Below, piece after piece: positions 1 through 8,993 of a DNA stretch of 64,000 nucleotides. The DNA is from Planctomyces sp. SH-PL62. Its GTDB lineage: Bacteria; Planctomycetota; Planctomycetia; Isosphaerales; Isosphaeraceae. The stretch lies in assembly GCF_001610895.1 (NCBI RefSeq), contig NZ_CP011273.1, positions 3,348,001-3,412,000 on the forward strand, given 5' to 3'. Every line of letters begins with the position of its first letter. Within the stretch, counting starts at the first letter, position 1. Under the pieces are notes generated by a model, which did no database searches, was not told the origin of the DNA, and saw only the letters and a program-made list of their open reading frames with translations. The position numbers were made by a program, and so were the translations under genes.

Positions 1-788
1 GCGGGCAGGGCCACCCTGAATATGAGGTACGCCCGACCCGCCCCCAGCGTGCGGGCGACGTCGAGGTAGGCCATCGGGACGTTGGCGACGCCCGAACTGG
101 TCAGCATGGTCACGGGGAACCAGACCGCGAGTGCGATCAGGGCGGCCCCCGATAGGAACGCGTTGGGGAACATGACCATGGCGAGGGGGACGTAGGCCGT
201 CGCCGGGATCGGCCCCACCACCTTGAGGATCGGCATGCCCCAGTAGCGGGCCGCCCGAAACCATCCGATCAGGACGCCGCAGACGAGGCCGGCCGCCACC
301 CCCATCGCGTAACCCGACAAGAGGAGGCGGAGGGAATGATAGGTGCTCAGGGCGAGCGGGGCGGCGTCCTCCCGCATCGCGGCGAGCACCTGATTGGGAC
401 CCGGGAAGAAGGGTTGCGGCAGCCAACCTCGCTTGAGCGTCGCGAGATCCCAAAGCGCGAGCAGGACGAAGCCCCCCGCCGCGAGGGGACCCCGATATCG
501 ACACCAGGCCCCAAACCGCCCCCGCGTCCACTGGAGCCCTGCCATGATCAGCGAAACCGCCAGCAACGCCGACAGGAGCCCGGCGTAGAGCCGGCTCGGC
601 GGGGCTATCTGCCTGTCCGGGAGGAGCAAATGGACCAGCAACGCCAGGAGAGCGGCACCGGGCGGCGCGAGGGCCGCAACCAGGTGGGGCGGTCCCCCGC
701 CGGGGTCGCCCACGCCCTCCACAGCCACGTCGTCGGAGGGGCCGGCCCCCTCGCGAACAGATTCGATCGCAGGTGATCCGAATGCCAT
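1..788 (-). CDS. ABC transporter permease, nitrate/sulfonate/taurine type (3' end outside window)
   Basis: Inner-membrane permease of a BPD_transp_1 ABC importer (SsuC/TauC/NrtB type). The reading frame starts at the ATG at 786-788 and stays open to the window edge, so the C terminus is missing. The N-terminal third has hydrophobic segments and is longer than in most family members. The second half shows the permease core, with a conserved AARYWGMPILKVVGPIPATA stretch and the start of the cytoplasmic loop that contacts the ATPase (DVARTLGAGRAYL). It lies 59 bp downstream of the substrate-binding protein gene on the same strand, so the two are probably one operon, with the ATPase gene expected beyond the left edge. 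Substrate unknown. Confidence 0.85.
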   Translation of the reverse strand, partial: MAFGSPAIESVREGAGPSDDVAVEGVGDPGGGPPHLVAALAPPGAALLALLVHLLLPDRQIAPPSRLYAGLLSALLAVSLIMAGLQWTRGRFGAWCRYRGPLAAGGFVLLALWDLATLKRGWLPQPFFPGPNQVLAAMREDAAPLALSTYHSLRLLLSGYAMGVAAGLVCGVLIGWFRAARYWGMPILKVVGPIPATAYVPLAMVMFPNAFLSGAALIALAVWFPVTMLTSSGVANVPMAYLDVARTLGAGRAYLIFRVALP

Positions 789-847
789 CGTTTCCTCGGT
801 TCGTCGGATCCTTGGATCCACGCCGCGGCGAGCCGCCGCGCCGCCGG

Positions 848-2047
848 TTAGTCGTTGTCGCGCGGCCCGCAGAGGTCGGGATCCGCCATCCCTTCACAGC
901 CCATGCAGAAGAGGGAGCGGAGGTCCTTCTCGCCGGCGAGGAGAGACGCGATCTCGGGACCGGTCAAGACGGGCGGTCGACCGCCCCCCGCGACCTGCTC
1001 GATCTGAAGGCCCGCGATCCAGTCGTCCGAGACGCCTTCGAGGTCCAGCCACGCCCGTGCGGCGAGTTCGGCCGGATCGGTCGCCGAGTTGAGGAGGCCG
1101 GCGGACTTCATCTCTCGGGCCGCCATGCCGAGGCTCTCGCGACATTGCGCCACCGCCGGCATGAACTTGAGCTTGCCGATGGCCTGGGCGTTCAACTCGG
1201 CCGAGGAGGCGACGTATTTCTTGTCCACCGCCAGCCCGGCCGCGGCGGTCGGGTTCGTCTCCACCCAGAGCGCGCCCTTGAGGAGGGCTCGCGTGACCTT
1301 CGCGGCGCCGCTCGGATTGCTCGCGGCGAACTTGCCGCTGAGGACCGTCGCGCAGCAGTACTCATCGCGATAAGGTTCGTCGACCGCCTGATCGGCGACG
1401 GTGCGGATTCCGGCCTGCGCCGTCAGGATGGAGCCCAGCGGCTCGGACGTCGCGACGGCGTCGACCTGGCCTTTCTCCACCGAGAGGCTCATCACCTCCG
1501 GGGCGACCACGACCCACTCGACGTCCGTTCTCGGGTCGAGCCCCTGAGCGGCCAGGGCTCGGCTGGCGAAGAGGAACGGCGGGCTTCCCATCGTGGGGAT
1601 GCCGATCTTTTTCCCCTTCAGATCGGCCGCCGAGGCGACGCTCGATTTCGGGCCCACCTGCAGACGCAGGCACCCGGAGTGGACCCCGCCCGTGATCTTG
1701 ACGTCCAGCCCCTGCTCGATCGGCTTGAGCAGGTACATGATGAGCGTGTAGTTGGCGTCGAACTTGCCCAGGCCGAGTCCGTCGCGGAGCCCGTCCCAGT
1801 CCGTCTTCACGAACTCGACGTCCAAACCTTCCTGCTCGAAGAATCCCTTTTCCTGGGCGACGAACATCGCCGCCTCGCAGGTCAGCCCTAGGTATCCGAT
1901 CTTCACCTTGGTGGGCCCGCCCGACGTCGCGACCGGCGGCGACGACGCATCGCCCCCGCATCCGGCGGCGAGCAGGGCGAGTCCGACGCAAGCGAGGCAG
2001 GCCGACGGCGAAAGTCGGCTCAGGCGGGAACGGGTCCGATTCTGCAT
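848..2047 (-). CDS. ABC transporter substrate-binding lipoprotein (NMT1/SsuA/NrtA-like)
   Basis: Binds the substrate outside the membrane and delivers it to the adjacent permease. I chose the ATG at 2045-2047 because it has a good ribosome binding site (CAGGAGA, about 8 nt upstream) and opens directly on a signal peptide ending in a lipobox (ALLAAGC, lipidated Cys near residue 28). The frame is open a further 32 codons upstream. The body (399 aa in all) reads as the SsuA/THI5 fold: KIGYLGLTCEAAMFVAQEKG, then a GKKIGIPTMGSPPF loop. The last 25 residues carry three cysteines (FCMGCEG followed by DLCG), unusual for the family. The substrate could be an oxyanion, sulfonate or pyrimidine. Confidence 0.85.
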   Translation of the reverse strand: MQNRTRSRLSRLSPSACLACVGLALLAAGCGGDASSPPVATSGGPTKVKIGYLGLTCEAAMFVAQEKGFFEQEGLDVEFVKTDWDGLRDGLGLGKFDANYTLIMYLLKPIEQGLDVKITGGVHSGCLRLQVGPKSSVASAADLKGKKIGIPTMGSPPFLFASRALAAQGLDPRTDVEWVVVAPEVMSLSVEKGQVDAVATSEPLGSILTAQAGIRTVADQAVDEPYRDEYCCATVLSGKFAASNPSGAAKVTRALLKGALWVETNPTAAAGLAVDKKYVASSAELNAQAIGKLKFMPAVAQCRESLGMAAREMKSAGLLNSATDPAELAARAWLDLEGVSDDWIAGLQIEQVAGGGRPPVLTGPEIASLLAGEKDLRSLFCMGCEGMADPDLCGPRDND

Positions 2048-2185
2048 CACGAAATCTCCTGTCGTGGCGGTCTCTGCGGGTTCGACCCAGTCCGGGCGAT
2101 CGACACCCGAAGCGAATGCTAACGGGCCGCTGGTCCTGCTCACCTCCCGGATCGGCGGGGGGCGGACTTTGCCGCCCCCGGGCCT

Positions 2186-2419
2186 TCACTTACTGAGGAT
2201 CTGCTTCTGGTTCGCGAGGATTTCGCGCTGGTTCGAAAGGATCTCGCGCAATTCCGCCGCCAGCCCCTCCTGATTACCCAGGATGTGAGCCTGGTTGCTC
2301 TGGATCGTCGCCTGGTTGGCCGCGAGCCTGTCCAGCTTCGACTGGTTCTTCTCGATGGTTATCTGATTGGAGAGGATGGATTCTTGATTGCTGATCACCG
2401 AGTCGCCGTCGAATGCCAT
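2186..2419 (-). CDS. small coiled-coil protein made of [I/L]xxNQxx heptads
   Basis: A 77-residue protein started at the ATG at 2417-2419, which has a GGGAGTG ribosome binding site; an upstream in-frame ATG at 2464 lacks one. Almost the whole chain is a heptad repeat with a hydrophobic residue at one core position and Asn-Gln three residues later: ISNQES, ILSNQIT, IEKNQSK, LAANQAT, IQSNQAH, ILGNQEG, LAAELRE, ILSNQRE, ILANQKQ. A three-residue insertion (LDR) interrupts the register. No signal peptide or membrane segment is seen. The pattern resembles the N@d layers (IxxNTxx) of trimeric coiled-coil stalks. Function unknown; trimerisation is an inference. Confidence 0.7.
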   Translation of the reverse strand: MAFDGDSVISNQESILSNQITIEKNQSKLDRLAANQATIQSNQAHILGNQEGLAAELREILSNQREILANQKQILSK

Positions 2420-2467
2420 GGTAGTCACTCCCGGGGAAAGATGCGTCGGGAACACGGACTTCAAAGC

Positions 2468-3877
2468 TCACTCAGCGACCGACCCCGGTCCTCGCGTCGA
2501 GGTTTCGGGGGCGACGGACGGTGATACCGAGGGGACTTCCTTCGCGAACGGCGCCGAAGAGCCTCGCACGAAGTACTCGTGGATCGGGACGCCCACGGCG
2601 ACGATGGCCATGCCGATTCCCGATCGGATCGGGTCCGCTGCAACCTGCATCGCGAGGACGACGGCCGCGGGCACGATGAAGCCCAGGGGCGTCAGCGGAT
2701 ATCCGGGGATGCGCCCGTGCCAGGATGTTGCAGTCGGGATATAGACGGTGACGACCGTCAGGGCCAGGAAGGCGACCGTGACGGCCATGAAGTAGGACAG
2801 GATCTGACCGAAGGAGCCGGTCGCCACGAGGACGGACGCCACGACCGCCTGTATCGCCGTAGCGCGGGCGGGCGTGCCGAACCTCGGGTGAATCGCACCC
2901 AGCGCGGCCGGGAAGAGGCCGTCGCGGGCCATCGCGTAGTAGACCCTGGGAGCCGCCATCAGGAGGCCGGCCAGGCTTCCCAAGGCCGAAAGGATCACGA
3001 TCGACGAGAAGACCCCGCCTCCGGCCGCGCCGAAGAGGGCCTTTCCCGCCTGGGCGGCGAATCCCTGGGACGTGTCGACCCGCTCCAGCGGCACGAGACG
3101 CCAGAAGACCGCGCTAACCATGATGTACACGACCGTGACGACCACCACGCCCAGGAGGAGGGCCCGAGGGAGCGTCCGGTCGGGATCTCGGACCTCACCG
3201 GCCAGCTTGCTCGCGTCCCACCACCCCGCAAGGGAGAAGAACGCAGCTAGCAGCCCTCCCGCCATCGCCTGACCGAGCGGCGCGGCGTCTGACGGCCGGG
3301 TCGCGAACGGGCGGAAGTTGGACCAGGAACCGGGCCCGAACCCGAAGCCCCAGACCGCGATGATGACGAGCAGGCCTAGCTTCAGGGCCGACATCCCCTG
3401 CATGAACCCGGAGCCGATCCGGAGGCCCACCATGTTGACGCCGGCCAGCGCGAGGATCGAACCGATCGCGACGAGCTTCAGGGCGAATGGCGAGAGGGCC
3501 ACCAGCGAACCGACGTAGGTCGCCATGCCCGCGGCCATCAGGGCCGTGATCCCAGGATCGGTGACCAGGAGCGATACCCAGCCATACTGGAACGCGACCC
3601 GCGACCCGAATGCCCGGCGGAGGTACATGTAGGCCCCCCCGTCCTGCGGATATCGGGCTGCCAGAGCGCCGAAGCATAGCGCTCCGCAGATCGAAATGCC
3701 CCCCGCAGCGGTCCATGCGGCAAGAAGCCAGAACGGTGAGGCGAGCGATTTGGCCATCTCCGACGGGGTCAGAAAGATCCCAATCCCTACGACCTCGCCG
3801 ACGACGACCGCCGTCGCCGCGAGCAGGCCTAAGTGCCGGGGCAACGCGTCCGGGGCGTCGCCGTCGCCAGGGCTCAT
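2468..3877 (-). CDS. APC-family amino acid permease
   Basis: Multi-spanning inner-membrane transporter of the amino acid-polyamine-organocation superfamily, 469 residues from the ATG at 3875-3877, which is preceded by GGGAGG at good spacing. The longer upstream frame to 4048 is Arg/Pro-rich and has no ribosome binding site. Residues about 13-40 hold the family's unwound helix 1 (VVVGEVVGIGIFLTPSEMAKS), followed by about twelve hydrophobic segments. The stretch SLAGWWDASKLAGEVRDPDRTLPRAL corresponds to the conserved loop after helix 6. It is most like the L-type (LAT) exchanger branch, but the substrate cannot be read. It is on the same strand as the ABC genes, with 48 bp to the coiled-coil gene. 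Confidence 0.85.
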   Translation of the reverse strand: MSPGDGDAPDALPRHLGLLAATAVVVGEVVGIGIFLTPSEMAKSLASPFWLLAAWTAAGGISICGALCFGALAARYPQDGGAYMYLRRAFGSRVAFQYGWVSLLVTDPGITALMAAGMATYVGSLVALSPFALKLVAIGSILALAGVNMVGLRIGSGFMQGMSALKLGLLVIIAVWGFGFGPGSWSNFRPFATRPSDAAPLGQAMAGGLLAAFFSLAGWWDASKLAGEVRDPDRTLPRALLLGVVVVTVVYIMVSAVFWRLVPLERVDTSQGFAAQAGKALFGAAGGGVFSSIVILSALGSLAGLLMAAPRVYYAMARDGLFPAALGAIHPRFGTPARATAIQAVVASVLVATGSFGQILSYFMAVTVAFLALTVVTVYIPTATSWHGRIPGYPLTPLGFIVPAAVVLAMQVAADPIRSGIGMAIVAVGVPIHEYFVRGSSAPFAKEVPSVSPSVAPETSTRGPGSVAE

Positions 3878-4675
3878 GAGCGACCTCCCTCGCGACAGGA
3901 CGCCCGGCGGCGCCCGACGACGCCGAACGGCCGATTCCTGTTGCGGAGATCGCGGGAGGCCGCTGCGTCCCCGCCTTGAAGAGGGGCGGGGCCTTGGCTC
4001 CGGGAGGCCCCGGGGGGCACGTTCCTGTTGGAAAACATGGGCCAGCAACTTCCTGCTTGGTGTCGGAGATTCGCGCCGGGCGGCCGATCCCGGTCGAAGC
4101 CGGTCAGGTGGCGAGCGTCGGCGCTTGAATTCCGGTCGGTCGTCCAGAGCCAGGTCTCTTGGGATCCGCCGTGGTCGTCGCGCCGACGTCTCGATCGACT
4201 GCGAAGGCCACGGCGAGCCGCATCACGTCATCAATCACACAGCCGCCTTTTGCCTCATCGATTCGCCGTGTCAACCGGCCGTCGCGAGGGATCGGGCGGC
4301 CACGACCAGGGGAGAGGACCTCGCCTTCGCCGCAAATCCGACGATGCTTCGCCGGGGCCGCTCCCCTTCACGGCGCGATGCCACCAGAAGCTCAGTCGTC
4401 GGCAGGGGCCGACAGGACGTGTCCGCGCGTCGCGGCTCGACCGGAGGACAGGCCGAACGCATGAGCGCATCATCCTCGGCGAGCTTCAGCGGCACGGCGT
4501 CACACGCCGAAACCACGACCACTCAGCCGAAGCGACGGCGGCATCCCATGGCTGATGGGTGCAAAATTCTTGAGTCCAGGTCGGACGACCAGGATCCGGA
4601 CGGTGATCGCGCCACGTGGGAACGCAGGCGGACGATGCGATCCGGAGTCGCCTCGGATTCAAGGCGACTGGGCGG
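3878..4675. other. intergenic stretch, no convincing gene
   Basis: About 0.8 kb between the permease start and the small secreted-protein gene. Several overlapping open frames exist on both strands, but they are Arg/Ser/Pro-rich, have no ribosome binding sites or family motifs, and look like GC-rich noise. The promoter of the permease gene should lie in the first 100-200 bp. I see no terminator, repeat or RNA gene. Confidence 0.5.
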
Positions 4676-5107
4676 TCATCCGGCAGGCGAGATGCGAGGA
4701 GGGTGAAACACACGGTCGTTCGAGGGCTGCGGCCTCGACGCGGAACCGTCGTTCCGACCTGGCGAGGAGTCCCTTGGGGGATCCTGGGAGGGCGGGGTGG
4801 CGAGGATCCATTCGCCCTGGACGTATTGCGACGTCAATGAAGAAGGGATCGGCGGGAGCCCGGACTTCGACGAGCACGACGGGCCCGAGCAGTCCTTCGG
4901 CGGGCGCACAGGGAGCGAGTGCGGTCCCGACGAGTATTCTGAACCTCCCTCGGTATCCAATCCGGCGACCGACCGGAGCTCGTTGAGATGATCCGATGCG
5001 TGCGGGCGATCCATGCCGCGCGTCGCGCATCGCGCCCGTGCCGAAGCCGGCGCGAACAAGACCGCGACCAAAAGGCCCAGGGCCATACTGGTGAGATGTC
5101 GTCGCAT
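4676..5107 (-). CDS. small secreted hypothetical protein with CxGPxC motif
   Basis: A 143-residue frame from the ATG at 5105-5107 opens on a clear signal peptide: MRRHLTSMALG, a hydrophobic core, and a likely cleavage after ARA near residue 25. The mature part is Ser/Pro/Gly-rich, with the motif DCSGPSCSSK in the middle. The CxGPxC motif recalls small exported planctomycete proteins of unknown role. The ribosome binding site is weak, and the long upstream extension to 5290 is rejected because it would bury the signal peptide. No operon partner is visible. Function unknown. Confidence 0.5.
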   Translation of the reverse strand: MRRHLTSMALGLLVAVLFAPASARARCATRGMDRPHASDHLNELRSVAGLDTEGGSEYSSGPHSLPVRPPKDCSGPSCSSKSGLPPIPSSLTSQYVQGEWILATPPSQDPPRDSSPGRNDGSASRPQPSNDRVFHPPRISPAG

Positions 5108-5276
5108 GCGGCTCGGAATGAAAGAGTACGACACTCGAGAAGCCTGTCCGTCCGACCCACAAACCGAGGGGAGGCGATCTGTGACATCCAAGCAAGGCGG
5201 CAAGACACAGTCAACTTGATCTAAGTAGCGAGCATATACGACACATACTTTTAGGACAAGGGGGGACCTTCGGCGC

Positions 5277-5610
5277 AGGGCCGGCAGCAACTAACTTGTT
5301 GATGCGGCAAGGACTTGCGTGAGGTGATCGTCGCTTCAGGCGCGGCAGCGTCGCCTCCTGGAGACGCTCTTCCGGTCGAGGACTTGTTCAGCAGCGAGAG
5401 GCCGAAGCAGATCAGCCCGGCCATGTTCTCGCCCGATCGCTTCTCGCTGATGCGGGATTCGTACCCGCGGAAGGTCTCGTCGACGGTCCAGTGGCAGCCG
5501 TGCTCCATCCCCCAATACGATCGGATCTCGTGGGCGAACGCCTTCGCGTTCGACTCTACCGGCAGGCTGCTGATGTCACGCCAGACCTCGCCGGCGGTCC
5601 TGCCGTTGCG
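5277..5610 (-). pseudogene. ISAs1-family transposase, C-terminal remnant
   Basis: Only the last third of an ISAs1-type DDE transposase remains. It shows the family's conserved block FAHEIRSYWGMEHGCHWTVD, then TFRGYESRISEKRSGENMAGL. About 70 codons before the end the frame shifts: the continuation KSVSRRRRCRA then SDDHLTQVLA is in another frame and ends near 5292. The probable element terminus is at the CAGGGCCGGCAG near 5277-5288. On its upstream side the gene is cut exactly where the IS3 left end (TGATCTGCTCCCC at 5611) begins, so an IS3 element inserted into the ISAs1 copy and the far part was later lost. Confidence 0.75.
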
Positions 5611-6041
5611 TGATCTGCTCCCCGGAAACTGGACCACCTGAAGTGGTAGAATCCGCCCCAGGGGGGGAGCGGATTCGATGCGCAAGAGCCGATTCAGCGA
5701 GTCCCAAATCGTCGCCGTCATCAAGCCGGTGGGATGGCCGTCGGCCAAGTCTGCCGCGATCACGGCAACATTGGAGAACACCTTCTAGCGGTGGAAGCGT
5801 CGATACGGCGGCATGGGCCTCCCCGAACTGCGGCGGTAGCGGCAGCTCGAGCAGGAGAACGCCCGGCTGAAGCGCCTCCTGGCCGCGCGGGGCCTGGAGG
5901 TTAACGCCCTCCGGGAGCTGTTCGCAAAAAAATACTGACCGTGGCCGACTGCAGGGATGCGGTCGCCACCCTGTTGCTCAAGGGCGTCCCCAAGCGGAGG
6001 GCCTGCCAGATCCTGCGCCGCAGCCGATCCAGCCTCTGGCG
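5611..6041 (+). mobile_element. IS3-family element (IS407-like), 5' remnant with broken orfA and start of orfB
   Basis: The left end reads TGATCTGCTCCCCGGAAACT. An orfA-like frame starts at the ATG at 5678 (MRKSRFSESQIVAVIK, the helix-turn-helix start typical of IS3 orfA). It is broken by a short deletion and two stops (5786-5788, then a TAG after LPELRR), but resumes with the leucine-zipper part (QLEQENARLKRLLAARGLEV) and ends at the TGA at 5936-5938. A run of seven A at 5926-5932 is the usual -1 frameshift site into orfB, which begins near 5941 (VADCRDAVATLL...) and is lost at about 6041, where IS630 sequence starts. It cannot be active. Confidence 0.75.
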
Positions 6042-6942
6042 TGCGACGCCGGCGACGCCACCCGCGAGCAGGTCGCCGCCCGCTTCTCGGTCGGCGTCGC
6101 CTGGATCCGCAAGCGGATGCGGCGGCGTCGCGAGACCGGCTCGATCGGGCCCAGGCCGCACGGCGGCGGCCTCGCCCGGGCGTTCGACGCTGAGGCCGAA
6201 CGCCGGCTCCGCGAGGCGGTCCGACGATGACGCCACGCTCGCCGAACTCGCCCGGGCCGCCGGCGTCTCGTGCCGCGTCTCGGCGGTGCATCGGGCCCTG
6301 AAGCGTCCGGGGGCCGCTCGCGAGAAAAGTCGCGGCGGGCGTCCGAGCAGGACCGTCCCGAGCCGACGGCCGAGCGGGCCGCCTGGCGCGACGAGTTCGC
6401 GGGGGTCGATCCGGCTCGGCCGGTCTTCATCGACGAGACGGGCGCGAGCACGGCCATGGACCGGACGCACGGCCGAGCCCCCGGCGGCGCACGGGTCGAC
6501 GGCCCGGCGCCGCACGGCCGCTGGAAGGTCGTCGCGCTCGCGGAGGCCGTCCGCCCGGGCGGCGTGGGGGCCCGCCGAGCCTTGGACGGAGCGACCGACT
6601 CGGCCGCGTTCGAGACCTACGTCGAGCGACGCCCGGCCCCGACGCCGAGGCCCGGCGACGTCGTGATCCTCGACGACTGGCCGTGCCGCAAGACGGCCGA
6701 GGCCGCCCGACCGATCGCCGCGGCCGGGGCCGAACCGCGCTTCCTGCCGCCGTACGGCCCCGACCTGAATCCGATCGAGCGGATGTCCTCCGAGCTCAAG
6801 GCCTGGCTGCGGTAGGTGAAAACACGGGCGGGCGACGGCCTGATCGGGGCGATGGGCGACGCCCTGCAGAGGCTTGGGCTGGTTCCGCAATGGCGGATCT
6901 CACGCTCGGTGATCAAGCGATACATCCGACGAGAAACCGATC
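6041..6942 (+). mobile_element. IS630-family element, degenerate copy 1
   Basis: Remnant of an IS630 transposase closely related to the copy at 44066-45035. It carries the helix-turn-helix part (REQVAARFSVGVAWIRKR), then a two-base deletion near 6223 that breaks the frame. The DDE part follows from about 6270: FIDETG, VILDDWP and NPIERM supply the catalytic residues. After LKAWLR the frame hits TAG at 6813-6815, at the same codon as in the other copy, while the sequence beyond still reads VKTRAGDGLIGAMGDA. The right end, near 6911-6942, still resembles the terminal repeat of copy 2. The left end is lost at the junction with IS3. Confidence 0.75.
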
Positions 6943-7138
6943 CAACGCATACCGCCCAAACGAGAGGATGGCGGCGCGGGCGAAGTCCCATAATCACCAA
7001 CGAAAATCGGCCCGGACGCCAAGAATCTGACGGGGTTCAAGGGGTCGAGCCGACCATTCTGACACAGTAATTGATGCAAGAGCGGCCAGAATAAATGCGG
7101 GCTTGAAGCAATCTCTTGCCATTATTGGATTTAAAAAA

Positions 7139-7186
7139 TGGACGGCATTGGATTTGAACGAATGACTTCCGCCGTGCGAGGATGGC
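7139..7186 (-). repeat. 3' half of tRNA-Val(CAC), attachment-site remnant
   Basis: These 48 bases match the 3' part of the intact tRNA-Val at 28132-28204 (discriminator base, acceptor 3' strand, T arm, variable loop and anticodon arm) with four mismatches. The match stops abruptly just before the D arm. Both copies have the same orientation. A partial 3' tRNA copy at one end and a complete tRNA at the other is the classic footprint of integration into a tRNA gene, so I read this as the distal attachment site of a 21-kb element. The integrase gene starts about 150 bp to the right. Confidence 0.75.
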
Positions 7187-7285
7187 GCGATTGCTTGATA
7201 TCGAATCGCAAAGATATGCTGAAACGAGACTTATGGATTATATATGGAATGCATTTCGTTGCAATCGGGCGGACTTCGAGGTGGG

Positions 7286-7307
7286 ATTGCAACAGCCAAT
7301 TGCAACA
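7286..7307 (+). repeat. paired ATTGCAACA repeats next to the left attachment site
   Basis: Two exact copies of ATTGCAACA (7286-7294 and 7299-7307) lie between the tRNA remnant and the integrase start. A similar pair (ATTGCAAAA, ATTGCAACA) lies inside the other end at 28057-28077 with almost the same spacing. Position and spacing suit arm-type binding sites of a tyrosine recombinase. This role is inferred. Confidence 0.45.
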
Positions 7308-7359
7308 AGGCTGTCCCAGGGAAGTCCACCTCATGGGCCTGTCCGGCCTCATGTCCTGG

Positions 7360-8826
7360 GTAGCCGTTCACGGGCCGAGACTTGACTGGCGTCCGGCGGT
7401 TTGAGCATCATTCGAACCCTGAATCGACCGGGGTGCATACCGCAGGCGACGTGGGACGTGATCCCACCGGAGGCGCAGGCCGTCTTGGCGGTCGCGATCG
7501 CGGCCTTCGAGGTCCAGATCGCCGATCTGAAGGCGAGCCTGAAGCAGGACTCGTCGGACTCGTCGCGGCCGCCGTCGAGCGACCCGCCGCACCTGAAGCC
7601 GGCGCCGCCGCGGAAGCCTTCGGGACGCAGGCGCGGCGGGCGGCCGGGGCGTCGGCGCAACGACCGCATCCGGCTGGATGCCGTCGACGTCGTCGACGCC
7701 AGGCCCGACCGCTGCCGACGCTGCGGCGAGGCCCTCGAGCCGCTCGCCCGCCAGGTCTGCGAGGTCCCCGCCGTTCGGCCGCACGTCGTCGAGCATCGCC
7801 TGCATGGGCTGACGTGCCCGCGATGCGGGGCGTCGACCTGCGGCGCCCCGCCGGACAGGGCCGGGGTCGGCTACGGGCCACAGACGCAGGCCGTCTGCGC
7901 GGCGCTCGCGGGCGAGAACCGGCTGAGCAAGCGACGCGTCGCCCGCGCGATGAAGGGGCTCTACGGCCTGCCGATCGGCCCGACGTCGGTCTTCGAACTG
8001 GAGCGTCGCACGGCCGAGGCCCCGGCCCCGATCCACGCCGAGGTCCTCGAGCATATCCGCGGACTCGACGCCAACGTCGACGAGACGAGCTGGCCGCAAG
8101 GCCGCGAGCGAGGCTGGCTCTGGACCGCCGCGACCACGAGGCTGGCCGCCTTCCTGGTCGCGGCGAGCCGCAGCTGCGACGCCTTCGCCGAGCTGATGGG
8201 CCGGTCGCCGCCGGGGGTGGTGACGTCGGACCGGTACTCGGCCTACGCGCACCTGGCGGCCGAGCGACGCCAGGCCTGCCGGGCCCACCCGATCCGCGAT
8301 TTCCGGGCGATGGTCGACCACGACGACGCCGGCTCGGCGATCGGCGAGGAGTTGCTCATGCATTCCGGCGTCCTGTTCGACGCCTGGTCGAAGGTCCGCG
8401 TCGGCGAGTCCTCGCGGCCCGCGTTCGCGGCCGAGACCCTGCCGTGGCTGCGACGCGAAGTTCGGGACCTGCTGGAAGCCGGCGTGAAGTGGGACGCCGA
8501 GAAGACGGCGGCGAGCTGCCGCGAGGCCCTCAAGATCGAGCCGTCGCTCTGGACGTTCGCGACGGTCGAGGGCGTCGAGCCGACGAACAACGACGCCGAA
8601 CGGGGGCTGCGTCAGGCCGTCTGCTGGCGCAAGACGAGCTTCGGCGCCGACTCGGAGGGCGGCAGCCGGTTCGCGGCAGCCGGTTCGTTGAACGGATCCT
8701 CACCGCCGTCGAATCCTGCCGCCGCCAATCCCGCGACCTGCTCGACTTCCTCGTTGAAGCGGTCGAAGCCCACCGCTCAGGCAGCGGCCCACCCTCGCTC
8801 ATCCTCGACGGGGCGTGAGCGGTTAC
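7360..8826 (+). mobile_element. IS66-family element with 8-bp target duplication
   Basis: The element runs from GTAGCCGTTCACG at 7360 to the inverted end (GTAACCG read on the minus strand) at 8826, 1467 bp. The flanking 8 bp are identical: TGTCCTGG at 7352-7359 and at 8827-8834, the target duplication expected for IS66. It carries only the large transposase gene (tnpC), as in the ISBst12 subgroup, with no tnpA/tnpB. It inserted nine bases into the integrase frame that starts at 7351, after codons M-S-W. Confidence 0.85.
7401..8818 (+). pseudogene. IS66 transposase (TnpC) with frameshift by a 14-bp duplication
   Basis: The DDE transposase of the IS66 element starts at TTG 7401 (ATG-less; another start is possible). 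It shows the N-terminal coiled segment ending DSSRPPSSDPP, a zinc-finger-like part (CRRCGEALEP then LTCPRCGAST), the catalytic core (NVDETSW, VVTSDRYSAY) and the typical PTNNDAERGLRQAVCWRK block. Just after it, the 14 bases CGGCAGCCGGTTCG occur twice in tandem (8660-8673 and 8674-8687). This shifts the frame; without it the protein would continue RFVERILTAVESC and end at 8818. As it stands the frame runs on into integrase sequence to 8993, giving a chimeric 530-codon frame. Probably inactive. Confidence 0.8.
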
Positions 8827-8993
8827 TGTCCTGGGATTCGAAGCGCCGCCGCTGGTGGAAGCACAAGTCGGGCTGGAAGAGGTTCGTCGTCTCCTGCCGT
8901 CAACTGGCCGCATGGGCGGGCGAACCGGTCCCCGAGACGAAGGAGGGGAGCTACCTCGTCGCCAACCTTTGGTGGCGGGCGAGGCTCGCCTAG
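8827..8993 (+). pseudogene. tyrosine recombinase (integrase), N-terminal piece
   Basis: This short segment reads DSKRRRWWKHKSGWKRFVVS and then SCRQLAAWAGEPVP up to NLWWRARLA. Joined to the nine bases 7351-7359 (M-S-W) on one side and to 11289 onward (IEAQQPPRPYSDIL...) on the other, it gives one frame. It is therefore the start of the integrase whose larger part is at 11289-12435. The only break in that joined frame is the TAG inside the CTAG at 8990-8993, which is also the target of the IS701 and IS5 insertions. An ATG at 7333 is an alternative, slightly longer start. Confidence 0.7.

Noticed and set aside
4028-4706. Plus-strand frames in the 4-kb intergenic region
   Set aside because: No ribosome binding site, Arg/Ser-rich composition and no similarity recognised.
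7138-7404. 88-codon plus frame starting at 7138
   Set aside because: It begins inside the tRNA-Val remnant and crosses the integrase start and the IS66 left end; a chance frame.
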